Assembly (NCBI RefSeq): GCF_011038655.2
Contig: NZ_CP064954.1
Span: 744,001 to 808,000 of the forward strand
DNA length: 64,000 bases
Direction: 5' to 3'
From: Corynebacterium lizhenjunii
Lineage (GTDB): Bacteria > Actinomycetota > Actinomycetes > Mycobacteriales > Mycobacteriaceae
Below the pieces are notes generated by a model. The model did no database searches. It worked only from the letters and a program-made list of their open reading frames with translations, and was not told the DNA's origin. Positions 36,058 to 45,458 of this stretch are shown here, piece by piece. Numbering within the stretch: position 1 is the stretch's first letter; the number at the start of each line of letters is the position of its first letter. The position numbers and the translations under genes were made by a program.

Positions 36058-36063
36058 TAGTCT
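36058..36063 (+). promoter_or_regulatory. TAGTCT -10 box, leaderless start of the DoxX-like gene
   Basis: TAGTCT, 7 nt, then ATG 36071; favours this start over the ATG at 36065. Confidence 0.5.
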
Positions 36064-36070
36064 AATGGCC

Positions 36071-36484
36071 ATGGATAAACCTGCCGTTCGTGACGCCGCC
36101 CTGCTCTTGCTGCGCGTGGTGGTGGGCGTGGTGTTTGTAGCACACGGCGTGGACAAGGTGTTTTTCAGCGGAATTGCAGCAACGGCTGAGGAGTTTGCGC
36201 AGTGGGGGATAGTCCAACCCCACCTGTCCGCGTGGATTACAGCAGTAATCGAGATGCTGGGCGGGGCGCTGCTGGTGGTCGGGCTGCTCAGTACCGCGGT
36301 GGCCGGGACGTTGGCGGTGCTGGTGGGGCTGGCTGGCTACTTTGTCCACCTGGGTAACGGGCTTTTTGCCACTGATGGTGGGGTGGAATACCCCTTGGTG
36401 TTGCTGGTATCCCTGCTCATGATTGTGGTCTTTGGCGCAGGGCGCGCCAGTTTGGATGGAGTGTTGAGCCGTGTTGAACCATGA
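36071..36484 (+). CDS. DoxX-family membrane protein
   Basis: 137 residues from ATG 36071. Four membrane segments; L-L-R-V-V-V-G-V-V-F-V-A-H-G-V-D-K-V in the first and the E-M-L-G-G-A-L-L-V-V-G-L-L motif in the second are typical of DoxX/DoxD proteins, some of which take part in thiol or redox homeostasis at the membrane. The 3' end overlaps the following zinc-finger gene by 14 bp, so the two are translationally coupled. Confidence 0.85.
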   Translation: MDKPAVRDAALLLLRVVVGVVFVAHGVDKVFFSGIAATAEEFAQWGIVQPHLSAWITAVIEMLGGALLVVGLLSTAVAGTLAVLVGLAGYFVHLGNGLFATDGGVEYPLVLLVSLLMIVVFGAGRASLDGVLSRVEP

Positions 36485-37160
36485 TGAGGTCCAAGCTGCA
36501 TTGTCAGCACGCCTAGACGGGGAGGACTACGCGCTGGCAGATGACGTGATCGACGCGCACGTAGCCCAATGCCGCCAGTGCGCGCAGTTTCAAGAGCGCA
36601 GCGCGCGCTTTGCCCGGAGCTTCCTGGCAGATTCCGGGATGGCGCCCCCTGCAGACCTTTCAGAGGTCATCGTGGCGGGAGTAGAACCCGCGTGGCGGGC
36701 AGCAGCGCGCACCCGCGCCCTCTGGTTGGTTATAGCCCGCATGTTGTTGGTGCTCGTGGGAACACTGCTGTGCCTGTGGGCGGTGGGTGTGGTGCTGAGT
36801 TCTTCCGGGGTGGAGCGCTGGACGGACTCCCAGACCCTGGCCCCGGATGCAGACCCCCACAAGCAGGCCCTGTTGATTGAGGCCGCCGCATTGCGCTTTG
36901 GGTTGGGCTTTGGGCTGTTTTATGCCGCGTGGCGCCCACAATCGGCTATAGGTATGGCCCCGGTGGTGGGCACCATGTTTATGTTCCTGCTGGGCTTTGC
37001 GGTGCGCGATATTGTGCTGGGCACCCTGGGGGCGCAGCAGTTCTATTCGTTGGCAGCACTGGCGGCTGCCACGGTGTCTTTGGCCGTGGCCTGGGTAGCC
37101 ACCAGCGGCTATACGCCGCGGTGGTGGCTGCGCCACTTGGGAGCCAACCCGGTCGATTAG
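36471..37160 (+). CDS. Anti-sigma-factor-like zinc-finger membrane protein
   Basis: 229 residues, GTG start inside the DoxX-like gene. An N-terminal H-V-A-Q-C-R-Q-C motif (about residues 29-36) is the HC2-type zinc finger of anti-sigma factors. Four or more membrane segments follow (from about residue 83). No sigma factor gene is adjacent, so the partner is unknown. Ends 4 bp before the convergent pmt gene. Confidence 0.75.
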   Translation: MLNHDEVQAALSARLDGEDYALADDVIDAHVAQCRQCAQFQERSARFARSFLADSGMAPPADLSEVIVAGVEPAWRAAARTRALWLVIARMLLVLVGTLLCLWAVGVVLSSSGVERWTDSQTLAPDADPHKQALLIEAAALRFGLGFGLFYAAWRPQSAIGMAPVVGTMFMFLLGFAVRDIVLGTLGAQQFYSLAALAAATVSLAVAWVATSGYTPRWWLRHLGANPVD

Positions 37161-37164
37161 GGGT

Positions 37165-38733
37165 CTATCTCCAGCTGGGCAGCCACATCAGCGATTGGTA
37201 ATAGCCCTCCGGTACGGCGTAGCCGTAGAGCAGGGGGCTAAAGATGATGAAGAAGCCCACCACGGCCCCCAGGTAGACAATTGCCGCCAGGGTCCCGCTG
37301 GGCAGCGGGCGGACAAACAGCGGGCTGGTTATGGGCCGGCCGGTGCCCACGGCTTGCCCCACGATCAAGGCCAGAAGCACGATGATAAAGGGGATAAAGG
37401 TGGCGGCGTAGAAGAAATACATTTGCCGGTCAATGGTTACCAACCAGGGCAGGAAGGCCGCGCCAAACCCCACCAGGGGAACAAGGAAGCGGCGGTCGCG
37501 GCGAATAATCAGCGACCACAACCCCCACAACACGGCGGGCACAATCAGCCACCAGATAATCGGGGTGCCAAACAAATACAGCATCTGCCGGCACGCCTTG
37601 CCGCCCATGCAGGTGGTCTCCGTATTAGACAGGTAGAGGATGGGGCGGGCGGCTACCAGCCAGGCCCACGGCTTGGAATCCCACGGGTGGGAGTGTCCGC
37701 CGGAGGAGGTAAGCGAGCCGTGAAACTCTAATACGGTGGCGTGATAATACAGCCATCCGGCTACGGACTCGGGCAGGTGCAGCAGCGCGGAGCCTTCCTC
37801 AATGCTGCCGTCTACCTTGGCGTGGCGGTAGACAGAAGTCTCAGAGGCAAACCATGCGCGCCAGGTCCACACGTAGATGGCCAGGGGCACGGCCACCAGG
37901 GAGGCCACTGCCGCCGGGGTATCGCGCACCAAGGTGCCCAGCACGTAGCGGCGAACGCCATAGCGCCGACGCAGGGCCAGATCACTAAAGACGGACATCA
38001 GCCCAAAGAACATGATGAAGTACAGCCCGGACCACTTCACCCCCAGGGCTAGACCCAGCATGACCCCGGCGCTAAACCGCCACCAGCGGAAGCCAAAGCG
38101 AGGGCCGAAGTTGCTAGTGCCCATGCCGCCAGCCTCCCACGCGGCGTGCAGCCGGGCGTGTTGTTGCTGGTGGTCGCGGGCCAAAAACCACGCCGCAAGG
38201 ATCACAAAGAGCACCTGAAAAATGTCCAACATGCCGAATTTGGAGGTCACTAACAGCACGCCGTCGCATACCGCGATAATGCCCGCGCAGCTTGCCACCT
38301 GCCAGGAACCCGAGAGCGTGCGGGCCAGCTGCATGGTGGCGAGCACCACTCCCACCCCGCACAGCGCGGCCATGGCCCGCCAGCCCAGCGGGGTGTACCC
38401 AAAAAGCATCTCTGACAGCGCGGTCAGCTGTTTGGCCAGCGGCGGGTGCACCACCAGGCCGTAGCCGGGGTTGGATTCAATGCCGCCGATAAAAAGGTTG
38501 TCCCAGCTGCGCACCATGTCCCAGGCTTGGGGCACATAGTGTTTCTCATCAAAAACCGGCGTTCCCTGGGAGACTGGGAAGGTCAGCCCCACAAAGCGCG
38601 TGAGCAGGGCCAGCACGGCAATCACGGCGGTGGAATAGGTATCTGCCCGCGTCCACGGGTAGGTGCGGGGAGCCGGAAGGGAGGTGGCAGCGTGGGCGCT
38701 GGGGGCATCGGCAAGGACGGCAGTGGGAGTCAC
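37165..38733 (-). CDS. pmt: Polyprenyl-phosphate-mannose-protein mannosyltransferase
   Basis: 522 residues if begun at GTG 38733, the length of the mycobacterial enzyme; TAGACT lies 8 nt before it. A longer frame from 38829 would overlap the rsmI promoter. The first exterior loop has the catalytic P-V-F-D-E-K-H-Y; W-H-P-P-L-A-K-Q-type motif reads V-H-P-P-L-A-K-Q. About ten membrane segments. It O-mannosylates secreted proteins using polyprenyl-phosphate mannose. Divergent from rsmI as in Rv1002c-Rv1003. N-terminal V-L-A-D-A-P-S is a perfect copy of the dispersed motif (38701-38715). Confidence 0.9.
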   Translation of the reverse strand: MTPTAVLADAPSAHAATSLPAPRTYPWTRADTYSTAVIAVLALLTRFVGLTFPVSQGTPVFDEKHYVPQAWDMVRSWDNLFIGGIESNPGYGLVVHPPLAKQLTALSEMLFGYTPLGWRAMAALCGVGVVLATMQLARTLSGSWQVASCAGIIAVCDGVLLVTSKFGMLDIFQVLFVILAAWFLARDHQQQHARLHAAWEAGGMGTSNFGPRFGFRWWRFSAGVMLGLALGVKWSGLYFIMFFGLMSVFSDLALRRRYGVRRYVLGTLVRDTPAAVASLVAVPLAIYVWTWRAWFASETSVYRHAKVDGSIEEGSALLHLPESVAGWLYYHATVLEFHGSLTSSGGHSHPWDSKPWAWLVAARPILYLSNTETTCMGGKACRQMLYLFGTPIIWWLIVPAVLWGLWSLIIRRDRRFLVPLVGFGAAFLPWLVTIDRQMYFFYAATFIPFIIVLLALIVGQAVGTGRPITSPLFVRPLPSGTLAAIVYLGAVVGFFIIFSPLLYGYAVPEGYYQSLMWLPSWR

Positions 38734-38817
38734 GGTGTAGAAGTCTAGGGCAGACGGTGAGCTGGTGGGGGTATCAGCAGTGTGAGGGGGCGGGACGGGT
38801 GTGAGAATATGGGGGAC

Positions 38818-39714
38818 ATGACTGCACACTTGGGCGCCTTGACTCTAAAGCTTGACCCGCTGCCGCGCGGTATTGTGCTGGCGGCCACCCCGCTGGGCAA
38901 TATCGGGGATGCCTCAGCGCGCCTGCTCCAAGCCCTGGCACAGGCAGATGTGATTGCGGCCGAAGACACCCGTCGGGTCCGTGCCCTGGCGCAGGCCCTG
39001 GGGGTGGAGATTTCTGGCAAGGTGGTGTCCAACTTTGACCACAATGAGCAAGAGCGTGCGCAGGGCTTGGTCGATGCCGCCCGCACCGGCACCGTGGTGG
39101 TGGTTACCGATGCCGGTATGCCCATTGTCTCTGACCCGGGCCTGTCCCTGGTGCGCGCGGCGGCGGAGGCTGGTGTGCCGGTGACCTGCTTTCCGGGGCC
39201 TTCTGCTGTGCCGACGGCCCTGGCACTGTCTGGCCTGGGGGTGGGGCATTTTATTTTTGATGGCTTTGCCCCGCGCAAATCCGGCCAGCGCAAGGCTTGG
39301 CTGGAGTCGTTGCGGGGGCAACGGCGTGCGGTGGTCTTTTTTGAATCTCCCCACCGGGTGGCTGCAACGCTTGCCGATGCCGCCGAGGTGCTAGGCCCGC
39401 AGCGGCGCGCGGCGGTGTGCCGGGAGCTGACCAAGACCTATGAAGAAATTGCGCGCGGCAGCCTGGAGGAATTGGCGGCGTGGGCAGCCAATGGCGTGCG
39501 TGGGGAGGTTACGGTGGTGATTGAAGGTGGTGCCGAGGAAGCAGTAGAGGTGGCTGATTTGGTGGCGCGGGTAGAGCACTTGGTGGCTCAGGGGCTGCGG
39601 GCCAAAGAAGCCTGCAAGCAGGCGGCCGCGGGGACTGGCGCGAGTGTGCGGGAGTTGTACGACGCCTACCTAGCGGCAAGGGATGAGGTGCGAGATGCAG
39701 CACACGATAAGTAA
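38818..39714 (+). CDS. rsmI: 16S rRNA (cytidine-1402-2'-O)-methyltransferase
   Basis: 298 residues from ATG 38818; an ATG at 38809 is also in frame, but GAATAT lies exactly 7 nt before 38818, like the other leaderless starts. The tetrapyrrole-methylase fold is shown by L-A-A-T-P-L-G-N-I-G-D-A-S-A-R, A-A-E-D-T-R, V-V-T-D-A-G-M-P-I-V-S-D-P-G and F-E-S-P-H-R. It methylates the ribosomal decoding centre. Contains T-L-A-D-A-A, an exact copy of the dispersed motif (39370-39381). Confidence 0.95.
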   Translation: MTAHLGALTLKLDPLPRGIVLAATPLGNIGDASARLLQALAQADVIAAEDTRRVRALAQALGVEISGKVVSNFDHNEQERAQGLVDAARTGTVVVVTDAGMPIVSDPGLSLVRAAAEAGVPVTCFPGPSAVPTALALSGLGVGHFIFDGFAPRKSGQRKAWLESLRGQRRAVVFFESPHRVAATLADAAEVLGPQRRAAVCRELTKTYEEIARGSLEELAAWAANGVRGEVTVVIEGGAEEAVEVADLVARVEHLVAQGLRAKEACKQAAAGTGASVRELYDAYLAARDEVRDAAHDK

Positions 39715-39724
39715 ATTCTCAGGA

Positions 39725-39743
39725 TTGTTGTCCAATTGTTATC
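39725..39743 (+). promoter_or_regulatory. MtrA-type direct repeat upstream of betP
   Basis: TTGTTGTC-CAA-TTGTTATC: two 8-bp half sites differing at one base with a 3-bp spacer, 19 bp in all, 115-133 bp before betP. The 8-3-8 direct repeat is, as I recall, the MtrA binding format of C. glutamicum, where betP is a known target. Confidence 0.6.
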
Positions 39744-39857
39744 TGTGGGGTTCACTGGGATTTTGCTGGGCAAACGCAGAATGAGCGCTGGAAAAGTGTG
39801 AGAAATTCCGCAAAAAGTATTTGAAAGAAACGCTGCGGCTGACACACCCTGGGTGTT

Positions 39858-41717
39858 ATGGCAAATTCAGAACATCCAGAAACCGGCGGGGTAATACCCG
39901 ACGTTACTAAGGAAGAAATAGTACACGGCCCGCTTTCTGCACAGCAGCAGGAAGCGCTCCAAGAATTTCAAGAGGAATACCAGACCGTCGACGAGCAGCT
40001 AGATGAGCGCTCAGCGACCAGCCAGCTCCAAGACATGCTGGATATGGACTTCGAGGCAGCCGATAGCGGCGAGCCCGAGGTGGAGTTGGCCGCAGATTCT
40101 GACGATGCCCCCATCGACTGGACCGTCGTTTCGGTCACCGCGGTGCTGGTGGCCGCCATCGTGGGGTGGGGCCTGGCGGCCCCAGAGTCCTTCGGTGAGT
40201 TCGCAGCTAGCGCTTTGAGCTTTGTGGTGGGCAACTTCGGTTGGGCTTATGTCCTCTTTGGCACCGTGTTTGTGGTCTTTGTGCTGTGGATTGCAGCATC
40301 GAAGTTTGGCACCATTCGTCTGGGTGCAGCCGAGGAAGAACCGGAGTTTTCCACGCCGTCGTGGATTGCCATGATGTTTGCCGCCGGTATGGGCATTGGT
40401 CTGATGTTCTACGGGGCATCGGAACCGCTGAACTACTACCGCAACGGCGTGCCGGGCCATGGTCCGGGCGAGGTGGGCACCTCCATGGCGCACGCGATGT
40501 TCCACTGGACGCTGCACCCGTGGGCGGTCTACGCCATCGTGGGCCTAGCCATTGCCTACTCGACGTTCCGTATTGGCCGGCGCCAATTGTTGAGCCAGGC
40601 CTTCGTGCCGCTCATCGGCCAGCGCAGGGCTGACGGCCTGCTGGGTAAGATCATTGACATCCTGTCGGTGTTTGCCACTGTGTTTGGTACCGCCTGTTCC
40701 TTGGGTCTGGGCGCTATCCAGCTGCAGGCAGGCTTGCAGGCCTCCGGGTTGATTGAAAACCCGTCTAATAACGTGGTCATTGGCATTGTGCTGGTGCTGA
40801 CCCTGGCGTTTATCCTGTCTGCCATGTCTGGTGTGGGCAAGGGTATCCAGTACATCTCTAATGCCAACATGGTGCTGGCAGCGCTGCTGGCTATTTTTGT
40901 CTTCATCGTGGGCCCCACGGTGTCCATCCTTAACCTGATCCCGGGCTCTGTGGGCAATTACCTGGACAACTTCACGGAGATGATCGGCCGCACCGCCGAG
41001 TCCAACAACGGCGAAGCAGCGGAGTGGCTGTCGTCCTGGACCATCTTTTACTGGGCATGGTGGATCTCCTGGTCGCCGTTCGTGGGTATGTTCTTGGCCC
41101 GCATTTCGCGCGGTCGCACCGTACGCGAGTTCTGTGTGGGCGTGATGTTGGTGCCTTCTGGTCTGTCCACCGTGTGGTTTGCCATCTTCGGTGGCACCGC
41201 CATCCACCTGGAGCAGCAGGGCAACTCCATCGCCGGTGAGTCCTCTGAGCAAGAGCTGTTTAACCTGCTGCACACCTTCCCCGGTGGCTTCGTGGCCGGC
41301 GTGGTGGGCGCTATCTTGTTGGCGACGTTCTTTATTACTTCTGCGGACTCGGCATCTACGGTGATGGGCTCGATGTCCCAAAACGGTGCGGCCAATGCCA
41401 AACCGTGGTTGTCCGCCACCTGGGGTGCGCTGACCGCAGCGGTAGGCCTGACCCTGCTGTTGACCAACGAGGACTCCCTGTCCAACCTGCAAAACGTCAC
41501 CATCGTGGCGGCGCTGCCCTTCCTCTTCATCATCGTGGGCCTGATGGTGGCCATCTACCGGGGGTTGAGCACCGACGTCATTTACCTGGAATACCGCGAG
41601 TCGCAGGCCTTCCAACGCAAGCTGGCCCGTGAACGCCGCTTGCACCGCGAATACCAGCGCGCCGAAGAGCTCAAGCGCCGCCGCAACGAGTTGCTGCACC
41701 TGCGCAAGAAGCACTAG
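39858..41717 (+). CDS. betP: Glycine betaine transporter BetP (BCCT family)
   Basis: 619 residues. Acidic N-terminal tail (about 90 residues rich in E/D), twelve membrane segments, and a strongly basic C-terminal osmosensor helix (residues about 575-619, [13 protein letters not shown] and K-R-R-R-N-E). The glycine-rich [10 protein letters not shown] stretch and the Trp-rich [14 protein letters not shown] are BCCT signatures. Imports betaine with sodium under hyperosmotic stress; both tails match the regulated C. glutamicum transporter. Position after rsmI is conserved. D-D-A-P-I is a partial motif copy. Confidence 0.93.
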   Translation: MANSEHPETGGVIPDVTKEEIVHGPLSAQQQEALQEFQEEYQTVDEQLDERSATSQLQDMLDMDFEAADSGEPEVELAADSDDAPIDWTVVSVTAVLVAAIVGWGLAAPESFGEFAASALSFVVGNFGWAYVLFGTVFVVFVLWIAASKFGTIRLGAAEEEPEFSTPSWIAMMFAAGMGIGLMFYGASEPLNYYRNGVPGHGPGEVGTSMAHAMFHWTLHPWAVYAIVGLAIAYSTFRIGRRQLLSQAFVPLIGQRRADGLLGKIIDILSVFATVFGTACSLGLGAIQLQAGLQASGLIENPSNNVVIGIVLVLTLAFILSAMSGVGKGIQYISNANMVLAALLAIFVFIVGPTVSILNLIPGSVGNYLDNFTEMIGRTAESNNGEAAEWLSSWTIFYWAWWISWSPFVGMFLARISRGRTVREFCVGVMLVPSGLSTVWFAIFGGTAIHLEQQGNSIAGESSEQELFNLLHTFPGGFVAGVVGAILLATFFITSADSASTVMGSMSQNGAANAKPWLSATWGALTAAVGLTLLLTNEDSLSNLQNVTIVAALPFLFIIVGLMVAIYRGLSTDVIYLEYRESQAFQRKLARERRLHREYQRAEELKRRRNELLHLRKKH

Positions 41718-41729
41718 GTTTTCGCGCCT

Positions 41730-41769
41730 AAGGGCTAGCTAGAACTTTGCTTGTTCTGTGCTAGCCCTT
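41730..41769 (+). terminator. Intrinsic terminator of betP
   Basis: AAGGGCTAGC and GCTAGCCCTT enclose AGAAC/GTTCT; the sequence then runs TACTTGTTG. A stable two-part stem 12 bp after the stop. Confidence 0.75.
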
Positions 41770-41840
41770 TACTTGTTGCTCGCTATGGGCTTGCTGGGCG
41801 CTCGCTGGGACCTCAAGCGCATCCCGGCAGGCGGTCGCGA

Positions 41841-41846
41841 TAGAGT
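41841..41846 (+). promoter_or_regulatory. TAGAGT -10 box, leaderless start of metS
   Basis: TAGAGT, 7 nt, ATG 41854; no Shine-Dalgarno. Decides the start against a longer frame from 41758 that would begin inside the betP terminator. Confidence 0.55.
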
Positions 41847-41853
41847 AGTGGGC

Positions 41854-43707
41854 ATGACTGAGCGCAAAGAGCATGCACATAAAGAACATGTAGTAGTGAA
41901 TGTGGCGTGGCCGTACGCCAACGGCCCGCGCCACATTGGCCATGTGGCCGGCTTCGGGGTTCCCTCGGATGTGTTTGCCCGCTACCAGCGAATGCGCGGG
42001 GCTGATGTGCTCATGGTCTCCGGCACGGACGAGCACGGCACGCCCTTGTTGGTCCAGGCCGATAAAGAAGGCGTGACGGTGCGTGAACTTGCGGACCGCT
42101 ACAACCGCCAGATTGTTCAAGACCTTGCCGGACTGGGCCTGTCTTATGATCTCTTTACCCGCACCACCACTCGCAATCATTACGCCGTGGTGCAGGAGTT
42201 ATTCAAGGGTCTGTATGCAAACGGCTACATGATCAAAGAGACCACCCAGGGGGCAATCTCCCCGTCAACCGGGCGTACCCTCCCGGACCGTTATATTGAG
42301 GGCACCTGCCCGCTGTGTGGGGCTGAGGATGCCCGCGGGGACCAGTGCGATAACTGCGGCAACCAGCTGGACCCGGTAGATCTGCTCAACCCGGTATCGA
42401 AGATTAACGGGGAGACTCCGCAGTTTATTGAGACCGAGCATTTCTTGCTGGACCTGCCAGCAGTCAAGGACGCGCTGGAGGAGTGGCTGAAGTCCCGCCA
42501 GGACTGGCGTCCTAATGTATTGAAGTTCTCCCTGAACCTTCTAGAAGACATGCGCCCGCGCACCATGTCGCGCGATATTGACTGGGGTATTCCCGTCCCG
42601 GTGGAAGGCTGGGAGACTAATGGGGCCAAGAAGCTTTATGTGTGGTTTGATGCCGTGATTGGCTACCTCTCTGCCTCCATCGAGTGGGCCTACCGCACCG
42701 GAAGTCCGGATGCCTGGAAGGAGTTCTGGCAGAACCCGGATGCTAAGCACTTCTACTTCCAGGGCAAAGACAACATCACTTTCCACTCCCAGATTTGGCC
42801 AGCGGAGCTACTGGGCTACGCCGGTAAGGGCTCCAAGGGCGGTGCGGAGCACCGGTTGGGCGAGCTGAACCTGCCCACGGAGATTGTTTCCTCGGAATTC
42901 TTGACCATGTCGGGTTCTAAGTTCTCCTCCTCCAAGGGCGTAGTGATCTACGTCAAGGACTTCCTAGCGGAGTTTGGCCCGGATCCGTTGCGCTACTTCA
43001 TTGCCGTGGCCGGCCCGGAGAATAATGACACGGACTTTACGTGGGAGGAGTTTGTCCGGCGGATCAACAATGAGCTAGCCAACGGCTGGGGCAACCTGGT
43101 CAACCGCACGGTATCCATGGCACACAAGAACTTTGGGGAAGTGCCCGTGCCAGCGTCTTTGGAGCAAGCCGATCAGCGCATCCTGTCCCTGGCGGAAGAG
43201 ACCTTCGCTACCGCAGGCGCCGCGCTGGAGCAGTCCAAGTTCAAGCAGGCCATTACCGCGATTATGCACGTGGTGGGAGAAGCCAACGCCTATATCGCAG
43301 AGATGGAGCCGTGGAAGCTGGCTAAAGACGACTCCCAGCGCGAACGCCTAGCCACCGTGTTGTGGACTGCACTGCAGGTGGTCTCAGACTGCAACGTGCT
43401 GCTAACTCCCTTCTTACCGTTTACCGCCCAGAAGGTCCATGAGACGCTGGGGCGCGACGGCGTGTGGGCCGCGCAACCGCGGGTAGAAGAAGTCAGCGAT
43501 ACCCAGCCGGTGGACCTGGTGGGCGTAGGCCTGCCGCCGGAGGGTCACAGCTACCCGATTATCACCGGGGATTACGACAACCAGCAGGCAGTATGGCAGC
43601 GCGTGGACGTTACCCCGGGCACCCCGCTGGCTAAGCCAGAACCGCTGGTGGCCAAGCTGGATCCGGAGCTGGCGCAAACCGGACCGCAGTGGGCACCCGT
43701 GCAATAA
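41854..43707 (+). CDS. metS: Methionyl-tRNA synthetase
   Basis: 617 residues. Class I signature [11 protein letters not shown] near residue 22, zinc knuckles C-P-L-C-G and C-D-N-C-G, the K-M-S-K-S counterpart S-K-F-S-S-S-K-G, and an anticodon-binding C-terminal helical domain. No extra C-terminal tRNA-binding domain is present. Charges initiator and elongator tRNA-Met. A terminator follows at once. Confidence 0.97.
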   Translation: MTERKEHAHKEHVVVNVAWPYANGPRHIGHVAGFGVPSDVFARYQRMRGADVLMVSGTDEHGTPLLVQADKEGVTVRELADRYNRQIVQDLAGLGLSYDLFTRTTTRNHYAVVQELFKGLYANGYMIKETTQGAISPSTGRTLPDRYIEGTCPLCGAEDARGDQCDNCGNQLDPVDLLNPVSKINGETPQFIETEHFLLDLPAVKDALEEWLKSRQDWRPNVLKFSLNLLEDMRPRTMSRDIDWGIPVPVEGWETNGAKKLYVWFDAVIGYLSASIEWAYRTGSPDAWKEFWQNPDAKHFYFQGKDNITFHSQIWPAELLGYAGKGSKGGAEHRLGELNLPTEIVSSEFLTMSGSKFSSSKGVVIYVKDFLAEFGPDPLRYFIAVAGPENNDTDFTWEEFVRRINNELANGWGNLVNRTVSMAHKNFGEVPVPASLEQADQRILSLAEETFATAGAALEQSKFKQAITAIMHVVGEANAYIAEMEPWKLAKDDSQRERLATVLWTALQVVSDCNVLLTPFLPFTAQKVHETLGRDGVWAAQPRVEEVSDTQPVDLVGVGLPPEGHSYPIITGDYDNQQAVWQRVDVTPGTPLAKPEPLVAKLDPELAQTGPQWAPVQ

Positions 43708-43716
43708 GTGCCCGCT

Positions 43717-43753
43717 AAACAGCTCTTCCCCTTTAAAAGGAAGGGCTGTTTTT
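43717..43753 (+). terminator. Intrinsic terminator of metS
   Basis: AAACAGCTCTTCC and GGAAGGGCTGTTT pair with one G-T wobble, then TTT; 9 bp after the stop. Confidence 0.8.
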
Positions 43754-43778
43754 AATTACTGCGATTTTGTTATCTCAA

Positions 43779-43825
43779 CAGCTGCGTTATCCCAATAGCT
43801 TTACTCCAGCAGCTGTGTTATCCCA
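43779..43825 (+). repeat. Direct repeat upstream of the second CynX-type transporter
   Basis: CAGCTGCGTTATCCCAA and CAGCTGTGTTATCCCAA with period 30, the second ending 10 bp before the start codon and next to AAGGAGG. Could be an operator. Confidence 0.6.
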
Positions 43826-43835
43826 AGGAGGGCAT

Positions 43836-45062
43836 ATGACAGAGCAGTCGTCTCAAGACAGCGCCGCGTTGCGCGCCCGACTAGGGGCGGGGGTGACGCT
43901 CGGGGCAATAGTCATGCTGGCCCTCAACCTGCGTGCAGGTGTGTCCTCGCTGGCGCCGGTGCTGGGGCAGGTGCGCGCAGCCCTGGGGGTATCCACCTCC
44001 ACGGCGGGTCTACTCACTGCTTTACCCGGGCTGTGCTTTGCCCTCATGGGCTGGTGCGCGGTGCCGCTGGCGCGCAAATTGGGGCTGACCCCGACGTTGC
44101 TGTGCGGCGTCTTGGCCATAGCGGCAGGTTTGGCGCTGCGCCCCTGGTTGGGTAGCTTTGCCCTGTTCTTCCTGTGCACCGTGGTAGTTGTCGCGGGGAT
44201 TGCCGTGGCCAATGTCTTATTGCCGGCGTGGATCAAAAACACCCGCTCAGCGCTTTCCCCGGTCGTGGCGATGAGTGCCTATACCGCAGTATTGGGCCTG
44301 TCCGGGGCGGTGGGGCCGTTGTCTTCGCTGCTACTGCGCGACTGGCAGCTGGTTCTGGTAGTTTGGGCGCTTCCTGCGGTAATCGCTCTTGCGTGGTGGT
44401 TGCCGTTGGCCCCGCGGCTGGGGCGCGACGTCCCCCGCGGCACCCAGGTTAGTGGCGGTAAACCCATGCGCACCTCGCCTACAGCGTGGTATTTGCTGGG
44501 TTTCTTTGGCCTGCAGTCTGCGGGTGCCTACGTCCAAATGGGGTGGTTGCCGCAGATGCTGGCCGACCGCGGCGTGGGCGCAGACGTGGCTGCCTGGGCG
44601 CTCATCCTCATTGGCAGTATGAATATCCTCGGTGGGGTGCTCATGCCGTGGCTGTGCGCGCGGATGCGCAACCTGGTTCCCGTGCCCATTGCGCTGTCAC
44701 TCATCACCGCAATCGGCTGGTGCGGGGTGCTATGGCAGCCGACAAGTGCACCGCTGCTGTGGGGACTATTGCTGGGTATTGGTGGCATGTGTTTCCCGCT
44801 GGCACTCGCCCTGCTAGGCCAGCGCACGCGTTCCCCACTAGTAACCGCCAGGCTGTCCGGCTTTGTCCAACCCGGCGGTTACCTCATGGCTGGAATTCTG
44901 CCCTTCCTGGTGGGCGTGATGTCTGTGGCTTGGGGCGGCTGGACGCAGGTGCTGGTACTGCTCATCGTCTTGAGCCTGGTTATGGCCTGGTGCGGGGCAC
45001 GCGCCTGTCGCCCGGTGGTAGTCGATGAGGAACTAGCGCAGCGCACAAAGCCGCGCACCTAA
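43836..45062 (+). CDS. CynX/NimT-type MFS transporter, second copy
   Basis: 408 residues from ATG 43836 with a perfect AAGGAGG. Twelve predicted membrane segments; L-A-L-N-L-R-A-G-V-S-S-L-A-P-V-L corresponds to the N-M-R-T-A-I-T-G-L-S-P-L motif of the copy at 3.1 kb, so both are CynX-like. Substrate unknown. Its last codons and stop are part of an eight-unit 12-bp tandem array. Confidence 0.82.
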   Translation: MTEQSSQDSAALRARLGAGVTLGAIVMLALNLRAGVSSLAPVLGQVRAALGVSTSTAGLLTALPGLCFALMGWCAVPLARKLGLTPTLLCGVLAIAAGLALRPWLGSFALFFLCTVVVVAGIAVANVLLPAWIKNTRSALSPVVAMSAYTAVLGLSGAVGPLSSLLLRDWQLVLVVWALPAVIALAWWLPLAPRLGRDVPRGTQVSGGKPMRTSPTAWYLLGFFGLQSAGAYVQMGWLPQMLADRGVGADVAAWALILIGSMNILGGVLMPWLCARMRNLVPVPIALSLITAIGWCGVLWQPTSAPLLWGLLLGIGGMCFPLALALLGQRTRSPLVTARLSGFVQPGGYLMAGILPFLVGVMSVAWGGWTQVLVLLIVLSLVMAWCGARACRPVVVDEELAQRTKPRT

Positions 45063-45136
45063 CGGCGTACCAAGCCGCGCACCTAACGGCGCACCTGACG
45101 GCGCACCAAGTCGCGCACCTGACGGCGCACATCGCC
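45041..45136 (+). repeat. 12-bp tandem array, eight units, over the transporter stop codon
   Basis: Units of GCGCACCTAACG type, at 45041, 45053, 45065 and so on. The second unit holds the real TAA; later units carry AAG, TAA, TGA, AAG and TGA at the same in-frame place. Confidence 0.92.
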
Positions 45137-45156
45137 CTGGTCCATCGGGCGAGGTC

Positions 45157-45279
45157 CTACTTGTATATATCGCGGGATAGTTTCATATACAGGTGGCCCG
45201 CAGGCGGGCGAGTTTTCCCAGGTCGCACGGAACGCTTGCGGCTACTTGTATATATCGCGGGATAGTTTCATATACAGGT
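45157..45279. repeat. Twin 38-bp imperfect palindromes
   Basis: Identical 38-bp copies at 45157-45194 and 45242-45279, 47 bp apart. Each has arms ACTTGTATAT and ATATACAGGT around an 18-bp centre beginning ATCGCGGG. AT-rich in a GC-rich setting. They lie in the 396-bp gap between the CynX-type gene and the PAT-like gene, which otherwise holds the 12-bp array and scattered GGGACTAG repeats (45297-45455); no gene is seen. Confidence 0.9.
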
Positions 45280-45458
45280 AGCGCGTGGGACTGTTGGGAC
45301 TAGCGCACAGAGGCGACGGGACGACTAGTGCACCGAGGGAAACGGGACTAGCAGCCAGAGGGTAGTGCGTGGGCCAGCTTCCGCACTACAAAGCATCAAC
45401 TCTGGCTCGGCCGGGGGCAGCCGGTGATGAACTAGCGCAGCGCTCCTAGTCCCGGCTC

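Noticed and set aside
40545..41714. 389-residue open frame antisense to betP
   Set aside because: Rich in Gln, His, Arg and Gly as expected of an antisense shadow; no family resemblance.
45157..45279. The 38-bp palindromes as a chromosomal dif site
   Set aside because: The XerCD-type half sites do not match and two copies occur.
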